The notes under the pieces were generated by a model. It searched no databases, was not told the DNA's origin, and saw only the letters and a list, made by a program, of their open reading frames with translations. From contig JBGCDD010000088.1 of the NCBI GenBank assembly GCA_045105075.1, positions 1-23,833 on the forward strand: a stretch of 23,833 nucleotides of DNA, read 5' to 3'. Both the position numbers and the translations under genes were made by a program. The number at the start of each line of letters is the position of its first letter. The first letter of the stretch is position 1. Positions 1-7,930 of this stretch are shown here, one piece after another. The stretch is from JBGCDD01 sp045105075 (lineage in GTDB: Bacteria; Pseudomonadota; Alphaproteobacteria; Rhodobacterales; Rhodobacteraceae).

Positions 1-495
1 CCAGCGCCCGGTCAGCAGCAGCTCCATCGCGATATGATAGGGAATGCGCTTGGGCAGCTTGACGCTGGCCGCATCCGCAACCGTACCCGACCGGATTTCC
101 GGCAGTGCAAATGTCGCGTGATCGGCGGCCAAAATCATATCCGCGCTCAGCGCAAGTTCAAGCCCGCCGCCACAGGCGATGCCATTCACCGCCGCGATCA
201 CCGGCTTGTTCAAACCGCGCAGCTCCTGCAAACCGCCAAAGCCGCCCACACCGTAATCGCCATCCACCGCATCGCCGTCTGCCGCCGCCTTCAAGTCCCA
301 ACCGGGGCAAAAGAACTTGTCGCCACCGCCCGTCAAAATCGCCACGCGCAACTCTGGGTCATCGCGGAAACCGGCAAACACGTCGCCCATCACCCGGCTG
401 GTCTGCAAATCGATGGCATTGGCTTTGGGGCGGTCCAAAACCACCTCCAAAACCGGACCGTTGCGCATGGTGCGCACAGGAGAATCAATTGTCAT
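1..495 (-). CDS. Enoyl-CoA hydratase/isomerase, CaiD-like (partial, C-terminus outside window)
   Basis: This is the N-terminal 165 residues of a crotonase-superfamily protein; the frame is open to the window edge, so the C-terminal half is missing. It would add water to, or isomerise, a 2-enoyl-CoA in the cytoplasm. The crotonase core is clear: the first oxyanion-hole segment with GGGDKFFCPGWDL around residues 56-68, the second with ACGGGLELAL around 107-116, and both acids used by hydratases, Glu113 in GGGLELA and Glu133 in ALPEIRSG. The ATG at 493-495 is preceded by an AGGGAAAGG stretch and lies 19 bp after the stop of the acyl-CoA synthetase. It is the last visible gene of the seven-gene minus-strand block and would act after the acyl-CoA dehydrogenase. 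The closest style is CaiD (carnitinyl-CoA dehydratase), but substrate cannot be read from sequence. Confidence 0.9.
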   Translation of the reverse strand, partial: MTIDSPVRTMRNGPVLEVVLDRPKANAIDLQTSRVMGDVFAGFRDDPELRVAILTGGGDKFFCPGWDLKAAADGDAVDGDYGVGGFGGLQELRGLNKPVIAAVNGIACGGGLELALSADMILAADHATFALPEIRSGTVADAASVKLPKRIPYHIAMELLLTGRW

Positions 496-514
496 TGGCG
501 GGCCTTTCCCTGGT

Positions 515-2548
515 TCAATGTGCATCATCTGCGAGGTGGCGTCGGATCAGCGCATCTGCCGCACAGACCCGATCAGGAGTGCAGATCAGCGGGTTGATTT
601 CGACTTCCTGCACCACATCCGCGTGCGCGATCACATAGTCTTGTAGGGCGTCAATCGCGGCCAGAACAGCCTCGATGTCAACGCCCGGCTTACCGCGATA
701 GCCCGCCAGAACCGGCGCAATGCGCAAACCCTCTAAAGCCCTGCGCACACTGGCGCGCGACGCAGGCACCAGCAAACACCGGGTGTCGGCCATAACCTCG
801 GTCAGCACGCCACCCGCACCAAGCGTCAGCACATAGCCATGCGCCGGGTCGCGCAACACCCCAACCAACAGCTCGACCACAGCGCCAGGGATCATCTCTT
901 CGATCAAAACATCAGTCGTCGCCATATTGGCAGCAGCGCGGCCTAGATCGCCGTGAGCCAGGTTCAAATTCACTCCGCCAGTGTCGGATTTATGAGCGTC
1001 ACCCACCGACTTCAGAACCAAAGGCGCTTGCAAATCACCAGCCAGACGCGCCAAATCCGCAGCGACCGGCGCCTGAACATGACGCGGCACCGGCATCGAA
1101 AAGGCCGCCAATTCGCGCTTTGCCTGCGCCTCAGACAGCGTGATAACCGGGTGATCCGACACGCCCGGCAACACCAGCGGCGACTGTGGCGAAACCGGCT
1201 CAAAAGCCGCCGCCTCGGCCGCCGCCAATGCCTCCTCCAGGCCAAACAAGGGCACAACTCCGCCCTCCATCAATCGCTGGGCCGTGGCACCAGGCATCAA
1301 TTCCGGCAAGCTGGAGACAACCGCAAACGGCGCGCCTGTTTGCTGATGGGCCATCAGCGCCGCCTGAGTTGCACAATCCCAATCGCTGTCATCAGTGGTT
1401 GGATAGTCCACGATGCTCATGGTCAACGCCAGACCATCACCAGTCAATGCGCCCCAAGCCGATGCCATCTTGCGCACATCACGCCAGATGTACGTGTGGT
1501 AATCCAAAGGATTGGAAAGGGCGACCATGGACCCCAAAGGCGTGCGCAAAGCCGCATGCTGACCCGCGCTCAAATTCGGAAACTCAAGGTCACGCGACAC
1601 CGCCAGATCAGCAATCAGGCTTGCCTCGCCTCCCGAACAGCTGATTGACGCAATCCGGCGCGACGTCAGCGAACCGCAACAATGCAGCAATTTAAGCGTC
1701 TCCAAAAATGCTGTCAGTCCCGAAACCCGCGCGATGCCCAACCGCTCAAGCAACGCCTGCGCCCCCGCATCCTGCCCAGCAAGCGACGCCGTATGCGAAA
1801 TGGTCGCGCGCTGTGCCTGTTCAGATCGCCCGACCTTTAACGCCACTATGGGTACACCACGCGCTTGCGCCTTTTGCGCCAAAACCTCCCATTGGCGCAG
1901 ATCACCAAAACCCTCAACATGCATCCCGATCGCTGTGATCCGCGGATCATCCAAAAGATGCAACGCCAGTTCCGCCTGAGTGGTCTGCGCCATGTTTCCA
2001 CAAGTGATCATCATGGCAATCGGCAAAGCACGCTGCTGCATGCTCAGGTTGATGGCAATGTTGGAACTTTGCGTCAGAACCGCGACACCCCGCTCAACCG
2101 GACCCATCCCATGCTGGTCAGGCCAAATTGCGGCACGATCCAAAGCATTGACAAAGCCATAGCAATTGGGACCCAAGACCGGCATTTCACCCGCACACGC
2201 AACCAAAGCCGTTTGCAGATCTGCACTGGTTTCATCTTCTGCCACTGCTTCAGAAAAACCCGAAGCAAAGCAAACTGCCCCGCCCGCACCGAGCGCGCGC
2301 AACTGGGCCACGACATCTACAGTGGCATGGCGGTTGATCCCTATGAAAGCCGCATCAATCGCGCCCTCAATCTCGCTCAAATCCCGAACCGAGCGTCGCC
2401 CAGCAATGGATTTGCCCTGAGGGTGAACCGGAACAATGGTTCCATCAAAAGAAATCTGCTCCGCCGCGCCCAGAATCGCTTCGCACCACGCCCCACCTCC
2501 GATGACGGCGATGCTTGAGGGGCTCAAGAGTCGCGAAAGATTACGCAT
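515..2548 (-). CDS. Acyl-CoA synthetase, NDP-forming (single-chain CoA-binding + ATP-grasp)
   Basis: A 677-residue cytoplasmic ligase of the ADP/NDP-forming acyl-CoA synthetase family, which makes acyl-CoA from acid, CoA and NTP through a phosphohistidine. Domains in order: N-terminal CoA-binding Rossmann domain (about residues 5-130, starting SSIAVIGGG), succinyl-CoA-ligase-like domains (about 150-450), and a C-terminal ATP-grasp domain (about 470-677, with PLVLKSVGDAHKSDTGGV and EVEINPL). His252 in ISHTASLAG fits the phosphorylated histidine of the family. It lies 48 bp after the acyl-CoA dehydrogenase stop and 19 bp before the enoyl-CoA hydratase, so it is probably co-transcribed and activates the substrate that those two enzymes process. 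The NDP-forming type, rather than the AMP-forming CaiC/DmdB type, is notable. The ATP-dependent DMSP lyase DddX belongs to the same superfamily, but nothing here specifically supports that role. Confidence 0.9.
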   Translation of the reverse strand: MRNLSRLLSPSSIAVIGGGAWCEAILGAAEQISFDGTIVPVHPQGKSIAGRRSVRDLSEIEGAIDAAFIGINRHATVDVVAQLRALGAGGAVCFASGFSEAVAEDETSADLQTALVACAGEMPVLGPNCYGFVNALDRAAIWPDQHGMGPVERGVAVLTQSSNIAINLSMQQRALPIAMMITCGNMAQTTQAELALHLLDDPRITAIGMHVEGFGDLRQWEVLAQKAQARGVPIVALKVGRSEQAQRATISHTASLAGQDAGAQALLERLGIARVSGLTAFLETLKLLHCCGSLTSRRIASISCSGGEASLIADLAVSRDLEFPNLSAGQHAALRTPLGSMVALSNPLDYHTYIWRDVRKMASAWGALTGDGLALTMSIVDYPTTDDSDWDCATQAALMAHQQTGAPFAVVSSLPELMPGATAQRLMEGGVVPLFGLEEALAAAEAAAFEPVSPQSPLVLPGVSDHPVITLSEAQAKRELAAFSMPVPRHVQAPVAADLARLAGDLQAPLVLKSVGDAHKSDTGGVNLNLAHGDLGRAAANMATTDVLIEEMIPGAVVELLVGVLRDPAHGYVLTLGAGGVLTEVMADTRCLLVPASRASVRRALEGLRIAPVLAGYRGKPGVDIEAVLAAIDALQDYVIAHADVVQEVEINPLICTPDRVCAADALIRRHLADDAH

Positions 2549-2596
2549 ATTTCTATCGTCTTTCCAAAAGAGTTTTCAGGCCTCCGGCGGGGATAT

Positions 2597-3757
2597 CTAG
2601 GCTCCAAGCGCGCGCAGCAAATCGCGGCTGATAATGTGGCGTTGAATTTCGCTGGTGCCGTCCCAGATGCGTTCGACCCGGGCATCGCGCCAGAACCGTT
2701 CCAACGGATAATCATCCATCAAACCCATTCCACCGTGGACTTGGATGGCGGCATCGGTCACGCGTGCCAGCATTTCCGATGCATACAGTTTTGCAGAGGC
2801 GATTTCGCGATTCGCCGGAAGCGTCCGATCCAGTCGGTCTGCCGCCGCGAGCGTTAACAAGTCTGCCGCGTCGATTTCGGTGATCATGTCGGCGATCTGA
2901 AACGACACACCTTGGAATTTCCCGATCTTCTGGCCGAACTGTTCCCGCTCCGCGGCATAATTCAGCGCATAGTCAAACACGCGCCGTGCTCGACCAACCG
3001 ACATTGTGGCAACGGTGATACGTGTGGCATAAAGCCAAGTGTTCATCACCGCGAACCCACCGTCGACTTCGCCCAACACTTGCGCGTGAGGCAACCGGCA
3101 ATCGTCAAAGTCGAGGATCATGTTCTTATAGCCGCGATGACTGACCGATTTATAACCCTCTCGGATGGTGAACCCCGGCGTGCCGCGATCCACCAGAAAA
3201 GCCGTGATGCGCTTTTTGGGGCCCTTGGGGGTGTCATCTTCACCGGTTGCGATGAAAACGATCAAGAAGTCTGCATGGTCCGCGCCCGAGATGAAATGTT
3301 TGGTCCCATTCACCACCCAGTCGCCGCCATCGCGCACGGCCGCGCATTTCATGCCCCGCACGTCTGATCCGGCGCCCGGTTCGGTCATCGCCAACGCGTC
3401 CATTCGCTCGCCGCGCACAGCAGGCATCAGATAGCGCTCGACTTGCTCGCCCTCACACGCCATCAGGATGTTTTGCGGGCGCCCGAAGAAATGGTTCAGC
3501 GCCATCGACCCGCGCCCCAATTCGCGCTCGACCAGGGCAAACTCCATGTGGTTCAGCCCCGCACAGCCCACGCTTTCGGGGAAATTGCAGGCGTAAAACC
3601 CCAGCTCAATGGTTTTGCGTTTGATCTCGGCGGCGATCTCGGCGGGCACTTCGCCGGTGCGGTCCACCAAATCTTCATGCGGATAGATCTCTTTTTCGAC
3701 GAAGGATCGCACCGTGTCGGCGATCATTTCCTGCTCTTGCGTCAGGCCATATTGCAT
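2597..3757 (-). CDS. Acyl-CoA dehydrogenase, CaiA-like
   Basis: A full-length (386 aa) FAD-dependent acyl-CoA dehydrogenase, which introduces a 2,3 double bond into an acyl-CoA and passes electrons to ETF. Family signatures are present: MTEPGAGSD at residues 124-132, the helical C-terminal domain with REQFGQKIGKFQ, QVHGGMG at 339-345, and the terminal IWDGTSEIQR. In medium-chain enzymes the last motif is YEGT, where Glu is the catalytic base; here the aligned residue is Asp366. The ATG at 3755-3757 follows the sulfatase stop by 14 bp, with GGAG about 10 bases upstream. The neighbouring CoA ligase and hydratase make a ligase–dehydrogenase–hydratase trio like those of carnitine/gamma-butyrobetaine or DMSP demethylation pathways. 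Which acyl-CoA it uses is not visible. Confidence 0.93.
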   Translation of the reverse strand: MQYGLTQEQEMIADTVRSFVEKEIYPHEDLVDRTGEVPAEIAAEIKRKTIELGFYACNFPESVGCAGLNHMEFALVERELGRGSMALNHFFGRPQNILMACEGEQVERYLMPAVRGERMDALAMTEPGAGSDVRGMKCAAVRDGGDWVVNGTKHFISGADHADFLIVFIATGEDDTPKGPKKRITAFLVDRGTPGFTIREGYKSVSHRGYKNMILDFDDCRLPHAQVLGEVDGGFAVMNTWLYATRITVATMSVGRARRVFDYALNYAAEREQFGQKIGKFQGVSFQIADMITEIDAADLLTLAAADRLDRTLPANREIASAKLYASEMLARVTDAAIQVHGGMGLMDDYPLERFWRDARVERIWDGTSEIQRHIISRDLLRALGA

Positions 3758-3771
3758 GTGTGGAGTCTCCG

Positions 3772-5142
3772 TTATCGGCTGTCGGCCGGGGTGTAATCAA
3801 ATTGCTCGCGCGCGCGAATTGCGTCTGCGCCGCCCAGCGCCGCAATGCGTGTGGCTTGGTCGGCAAAGGCGCGCGCATTCACCGCCTCGGGGTCAAAACG
3901 GGCGTGCAAACGCGCCATGCCTTCGGCCAGAACATCCGCGCGCAATGCGGCCAGGTCCTGCAATTCCTGCGGATCCGCCGCCATATCAAACAGCTGCGCG
4001 GCATGGCCGCCGGCATAGTAAACCAGCTTCCAATTCTGCCAGCGCAGCATGGTGAACCCATTGGGGGCCCCGCCGTCATGATATTGGGAAATCACCTCTC
4101 GCCCCCGCACAGGCGCGCGCAGATCAACGCCCGAGAAGCCATCGCACGCGGCCCCCATCGCGCCGCAAATCGTCGGGGCCGCATCAATCAGGCTGACCGG
4201 ATCGCGCCAGACACCGGGCGCAACGCCCGGCCCGGCCATCAGCAGCGGCACGCGCGCGGAACTGTCATACATCACCGATTTGGTCCACAGGCCCTTTTCA
4301 CCCAGCATTTCACCGTGATCCGAGGTGAACAGGATCAGCGTGTCTTCAGCCAGGCCCGCCGCCTCCAAAGCATCCAGCACCTGTCCGACCTGACGGTCCA
4401 GAAAAGTGACCATGCCCTGATAACTGGCCCAGGCAATTCCGCGTGTTTCATCGCTGAAATAGGCGCCGTGGCAAAAAAAATCTGCCATTTCGCGCACGCC
4501 CGGATGATCTGGCACAGGTTCGGACGGGCGCGGCGCCGCGTCATAGCGCGCGAAATCCTCGGGCGGTGCGATCAGCGGGAAATGCGGGCACAGCCAACTG
4601 ACAAAGGCGCTCCACGGCGCGGTTTGGCGCTCTGGCGCGCCCAGCCAGGCCACCGTTTCTGCTGTCACGCGGCGGTCAAAATCCAGATAGTCGGACGTGC
4701 CGGGGCCGATGTCGCGCGCCAGCGTGTGGGAGTTTTGGTCGGGTTCAACCGGGCGACGCAGCAGCGCCTGCACCCAGCCCACGCCATCGACCACATGCAC
4801 CGGCTCGATCTGTTCATCAAACCCCACATCATCCTGCACGCTGCGATAATGCAGCTTGCCAATCGACACACAGGTTTGCCCGCTGGCCTGCACCGCATGG
4901 CCCCAGGACGGCACCTGCCCATAGTACGGCTCGGCCGATGACCAGCAGCCGATCTCGTGCACGTCGCGCCCGGTGGCAATCGCCGCCCGCGTCGGCACAC
5001 AGATCGGCGACGGCGTATAGGCCGCGTCAAAGCGCATCGAGCGCGCCGCCAAACGGTCCAGATTAGGCGTATCCGCCACCCCGCCCGCATGGCCCAGCGC
5101 CCACCAGGACAGCTCGTCCGACATCATGAACAGCACGTTCAT
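3772..5142 (-). CDS. Sulfatase, choline-sulfatase-like (formylglycine type I)
   Basis: A 456-residue alkaline-phosphatase-superfamily sulfatase that would hydrolyse an organic sulfate ester. Cys48 sits in CVPTR, matching the C-x-P-x-R signature in which Cys is converted to formylglycine. The metal and catalytic set is also visible: Asp9 near the N-terminus, GKLHY at 95-99, and SDHGEMLGEKGLW from about 274 with Asp275 and His276. The layout, including the SARVPLLMAGPG stretch after the second metal motif, resembles BetC-type choline sulfatases, although this protein is somewhat shorter. No signal peptide is visible, so it is probably cytoplasmic and acts on an imported or internally generated sulfate. 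Its ATG overlaps the stop of the upstream desaturase gene by 4 bases (ATGA), which suggests translational coupling. It needs a formylglycine-generating enzyme encoded elsewhere. It could act on an ester other than choline sulfate; context favours a carboxylate-bearing substrate. Confidence 0.92.
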   Translation of the reverse strand: MNVLFMMSDELSWWALGHAGGVADTPNLDRLAARSMRFDAAYTPSPICVPTRAAIATGRDVHEIGCWSSAEPYYGQVPSWGHAVQASGQTCVSIGKLHYRSVQDDVGFDEQIEPVHVVDGVGWVQALLRRPVEPDQNSHTLARDIGPGTSDYLDFDRRVTAETVAWLGAPERQTAPWSAFVSWLCPHFPLIAPPEDFARYDAAPRPSEPVPDHPGVREMADFFCHGAYFSDETRGIAWASYQGMVTFLDRQVGQVLDALEAAGLAEDTLILFTSDHGEMLGEKGLWTKSVMYDSSARVPLLMAGPGVAPGVWRDPVSLIDAAPTICGAMGAACDGFSGVDLRAPVRGREVISQYHDGGAPNGFTMLRWQNWKLVYYAGGHAAQLFDMAADPQELQDLAALRADVLAEGMARLHARFDPEAVNARAFADQATRIAALGGADAIRAREQFDYTPADSR

Positions 5143-6095
5143 GTGCGCCGCCGCGCCGCCAGCCGCGCCTTCATCTTGGCCTTACCCTCGGGCGTGCCAT
5201 CATGGAACGAGCCAAACAAAACGTCCCAAGGAATGTCCAACGTGCCGTAATTGCACTCAAAATAGCGATGGTGCATTTGATGATGAAAATTGCCCAGGTG
5301 CAGCCGTTTGCGCCCCGCAGCCCACAACCCTTCAAATCCGGTGTGAGTGGTGATCGCGTAGAGCGCATAGAACATCAGGTGAAAAATCATGTGCACCGGA
5401 TGCGTTGGCAGCACAAAATGGATCAACACCGTGCCGAAATACATCAGGTGCTCGATCGGGTGCATGCTGAGGCCAGACCACGGCCCGATATCGGTGTTGC
5501 GATGGTGCAGCGCATGAAATCGGTACAGCAGATTGGAATGCAGCGCGCGGTGGATCCAGTAGAAATAAAAGCTCTCCCACACCGGGATCAACAGGAACAC
5601 CGCAACAAACCACACTGGATGCATCGCAAACGAGCTGACCGGCGCATAGCCATTGGCCATCGCCCACCAGATCAGCGCCTCATAGAGGCTCCAGACCGTC
5701 ACCCCCGAGGCCAGCGTCCACAGCATATTGTCGGCCAGCTGGCTGTTGAAATCAAACATCCGTCCTTGGCGCGGAAACGGGCGCGGGTCGTATTTATGAT
5801 CTTGCCCTTGCAGGGCATAGCGGTGGAAAATCAGGTGCAGACCATGCGCCAAAGCAAAAGTGATCACCAGATTGCGCGCCCAGATGCCGATGATCCACAG
5901 CCCCGGTTCCGCCGTTTGCGCCAGATCAGGCCCGATCCAGAACGCCACAAAAGCCAGCGCGACAATCACCAGATTGACCGAGATCGGCAACCAGGCGCCT
6001 GCGTACCACCGCGCCACATCCATCGGCTGCGGCGGCCATTGCCACAACGGGGACACTGCAATCGGCACGGTCGGGATGTGGTTCCATTCAGCCAT
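5139..6095 (-). CDS. Sterol desaturase / fatty acid hydroxylase family membrane protein (copy 1)
   Basis: A 318-residue integral membrane di-iron oxygenase. Hydrophobic segments lie around residues 36-56, 66-90, 125-150 and 158-180, followed by the histidine clusters: HRALH at 182-186, HALHH at 194-198, HPIEH at 212-216, His251 and HHQMHH at 271-276. These fit the fatty-acid-hydroxylase superfamily, which hydroxylates or desaturates lipid-like substrates with O2. It is a paralogue of the gene immediately upstream: I count 71 identities in the 107 residues from HALHH to the FHDG near the C-terminus. Its ATG overlaps the upstream stop by one base (TGATG) and its stop overlaps the sulfatase start by four, so translation is probably coupled. 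The substrate is unknown; lipid, sterol-like or small alkyl compounds are possible. Confidence 0.88.
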   Translation of the reverse strand: MAEWNHIPTVPIAVSPLWQWPPQPMDVARWYAGAWLPISVNLVIVALAFVAFWIGPDLAQTAEPGLWIIGIWARNLVITFALAHGLHLIFHRYALQGQDHKYDPRPFPRQGRMFDFNSQLADNMLWTLASGVTVWSLYEALIWWAMANGYAPVSSFAMHPVWFVAVFLLIPVWESFYFYWIHRALHSNLLYRFHALHHRNTDIGPWSGLSMHPIEHLMYFGTVLIHFVLPTHPVHMIFHLMFYALYAITTHTGFEGLWAAGRKRLHLGNFHHQMHHRYFECNYGTLDIPWDVLFGSFHDGTPEGKAKMKARLAARRRT

Positions 6096-7078
6096 CAGGT
6101 GTACATCTGCTTTTTGCGCGCGCGGGTCGCGTCAGTCGCCCCACTTGATCCATCATGAAAGGTGCCAAACAGCCGATCCCAGGGCATTTCAACGGTGCCA
6201 TAGTTACACTCAAAATACCGGTGGTGCAGCTGATGAAAGAAATCCCCCAACTGCGCGCGTTTGCGCCCGGCGGCCAGCAATCCATCAAACCCGGAATGCG
6301 AACACACCGGATGCAGCGTGAACGTATAGACGTGAAACAGAATATGCACCGGGCTGGTCGGCACCACAAAATGGATCAAAAGCGAGCTGAAATAGAGCGT
6401 ATGTTCGATCGGATGCATCGAAATCCCCGACCACGGCCCCACATTCACATTGCGGTGGTGCAGCGCATGGGCGTGTTTGTACAGTTTGGGGTGATGCAGC
6501 AGCCGATGCCCCCAATAGAAATGAAAGCTGCCCCAGGTCGGCAGCAGCACAAACCACGCCACATACCACACCGGATTGGCCGCAAACGATGTTGTCGCCG
6601 CCCAGCCATTGCCCGCCGCCCAGAACCACGCACAGGTGTAAAGCGTGCCAATCGTGATGCCACTGGCCAGCGACCAAAACATATTGTCCAACACTTGGCT
6701 GCGAAACGTGTAGGTCCCGTTGTCCGACACCTGCCCGCGTTCGTTGTATTTCAGGGTCGTGCCCTGTTTGCCCCAACGGTAAAGCCACAGATGCAGCCCC
6801 CCCGCCACGCAAACATGCGGGATCAGAAAGCCCAGCCAGATCGTCGCAATCCACCCCGGCGCCAAACCCACCGTTTGATCAAGCCCCGGCGCCCACAGCC
6901 AAATCGCCAACAGCGCCACCGCCAGCGACAGGGTCGAGGTCGACAACACCAGCCAGAACGCCCCGTACCAGCGCGCCACCTCCATCGGGCGCGGCGGCCA
7001 GGCAAACAGCGGATTGGTTTCCACCGGAGCGGTCGGCCGGAAATTCCAGCGCCCCGCCTCGGTGTCTTCAGCTGGCAT
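6095..7078 (-). CDS. Sterol desaturase / fatty acid hydroxylase family membrane protein (copy 2)
   Basis: A 327-residue membrane protein of the same superfamily as its downstream neighbour. It has hydrophobic segments near residues 40-64, 74-100, 132-156 and 166-188, then the iron-binding histidine boxes HRLLH at 191-195, HALHH at 204-208, HPIEH at 222-226 and HQLHH at 282-286. All boxes are complete, so it is not an obviously dead copy. The first 190 residues diverge from copy 1 much more than the C-terminal catalytic part does. The start overlaps the last 11 bases of the class II aldolase gene. The pair may act in sequence, on two positions of one substrate, or as a heteromer; sequence alone cannot separate these. 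Confidence 0.88.
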   Translation of the reverse strand: MPAEDTEAGRWNFRPTAPVETNPLFAWPPRPMEVARWYGAFWLVLSTSTLSLAVALLAIWLWAPGLDQTVGLAPGWIATIWLGFLIPHVCVAGGLHLWLYRWGKQGTTLKYNERGQVSDNGTYTFRSQVLDNMFWSLASGITIGTLYTCAWFWAAGNGWAATTSFAANPVWYVAWFVLLPTWGSFHFYWGHRLLHHPKLYKHAHALHHRNVNVGPWSGISMHPIEHTLYFSSLLIHFVVPTSPVHILFHVYTFTLHPVCSHSGFDGLLAAGRKRAQLGDFFHQLHHRYFECNYGTVEMPWDRLFGTFHDGSSGATDATRARKKQMYT

Positions 7079-7823
7079 AGTCGGAGCCTTCGTGATCCAG
7101 GATCAATTTCAACTCGCTCAGATGACGATCGGCCTGCTCGGGGTAAGACTCGACCTCTTGCGCGGTCTTCTCGGCAATCTCATCGGACAGCACCCGCAAC
7201 GGCTGCCCGGTTTGCAAGGCTCGAATATAGGTTTCGGCGGCGCGCTCAAAGAAATAAAGCCGGTTGAACGTGTCCGCCACCGTGTCGCCGGTGACCATGA
7301 TGCCGTGATTGGCCATCACCAGCACCTTGACCTTGGGGTCCTGCAACATCGACGCACAGCGCTCGCCCTCTTCTTCCAACGCCAGCCCGCCATAGTGATC
7401 ATCCACCGCGTGACGGTTGAAAAAAATCGCACTGTTCTGATCAATCGGCAGCAACCGGCTGTCCGCCAGACTGGCCAGCACCGTGGCGTGGATCGAATGC
7501 ACATGCATCGCACAGCGCACATGTGGGCAATGCCGGTGAATGCCCGCATGCAGCGCCCAGGCGGTTTCATCCGGCGCATCCGGGCCCGACAGCGCGTCAG
7601 GGTCGTTGGCGTCCAGATCCAGCAGCTCACTGGCGCGGATCCGGCTGAAATGCACCTGATTGCGGTTCATCAAAAACCGGGTACCGTCGTCGTTCACCGC
7701 CAATGAAAAATGGTTCGACACGGCCTCGTGCAGATCCAGCCGCGCGGTCCAGCGAAAGGCAGCGGCCAGATCGACCCGTTCGCCCCAGTGATCCATATTC
7801 GGGCGCAATTCGGTGACAGACAT
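7068..7823 (-). CDS. Class II aldolase/adducin family protein
   Basis: A 251-residue protein with the class II aldolase/adducin fold, whose members do zinc-dependent aldol cleavage, epimerisation or decarboxylation. Metal ligands are visible as His107 and His109 in AMHVHS and His173 in MANHGIM, and Glu86 in APDETAW occupies the usual catalytic acid position. It is the first gene of the minus-strand block. The ATG at 7821-7823 has a strong GAGGAG about 8 bases upstream. The gene faces the LysR gene across a 107-bp intergenic region, so its promoter probably lies there. The specific reaction is not predictable, since the family is broad and includes members of unknown function. In context it could cleave a hydroxylated product or act on a side chain. 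Confidence 0.88.
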   Translation of the reverse strand: MSVTELRPNMDHWGERVDLAAAFRWTARLDLHEAVSNHFSLAVNDDGTRFLMNRNQVHFSRIRASELLDLDANDPDALSGPDAPDETAWALHAGIHRHCPHVRCAMHVHSIHATVLASLADSRLLPIDQNSAIFFNRHAVDDHYGGLALEEEGERCASMLQDPKVKVLVMANHGIMVTGDTVADTFNRLYFFERAAETYIRALQTGQPLRVLSDEIAEKTAQEVESYPEQADRHLSELKLILDHEGSDYAS

Positions 7824-7930
7824 CGCAACTCTCCTCTCGGGTTGGTGCGAATTTGCCTGTCCTGCGCCAGCTTGACCAACGAAAAAATCGCAGCTTCCGC
7901 ATTAGCCTGACTTATGGCAAAATTATAGGC
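7824..7930. promoter_or_regulatory. Divergent promoter/operator region between the aldolase operon and lysR
   Basis: This 107-bp region separates two divergent genes and must hold both promoters. It is AT-richer near 7880-7927. TTGACC at 7872-7877 on the plus strand resembles a -35 hexamer, and TATAAT is read on the minus strand at about 7923-7928. A GCCT (7905-7908) and AGGC (7927-7930) pair is symmetric with an 18-base spacer and could be part of a LysR operator. None of these sites is strong enough to be certain. The position, between a LysR gene and its divergent operon, is the main evidence. Confidence 0.4.

Noticed and set aside
515..3757. Assignment of the ligase/dehydrogenase/hydratase trio to DMSP use (Dmd or DddX)
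   Set aside because: DmdB is AMP-forming, whereas this ligase is NDP-forming. DddX shares the superfamily, but no DMSP-specific gene is present and the sulfatase and hydroxylases do not fit.
3760..4941. A 393-codon plus-strand open frame opposite the sulfatase
   Set aside because: It is antisense to a gene with clear catalytic motifs, its product has no recognisable domain, and high GC with strong codon bias makes long antisense frames common here.
6155..7267. A 370-codon plus-strand open frame opposite the second hydroxylase and the aldolase
   Set aside because: The product is low-complexity (rich in Arg, Gln, His, Pro) and lies antisense to two genes with intact motifs.
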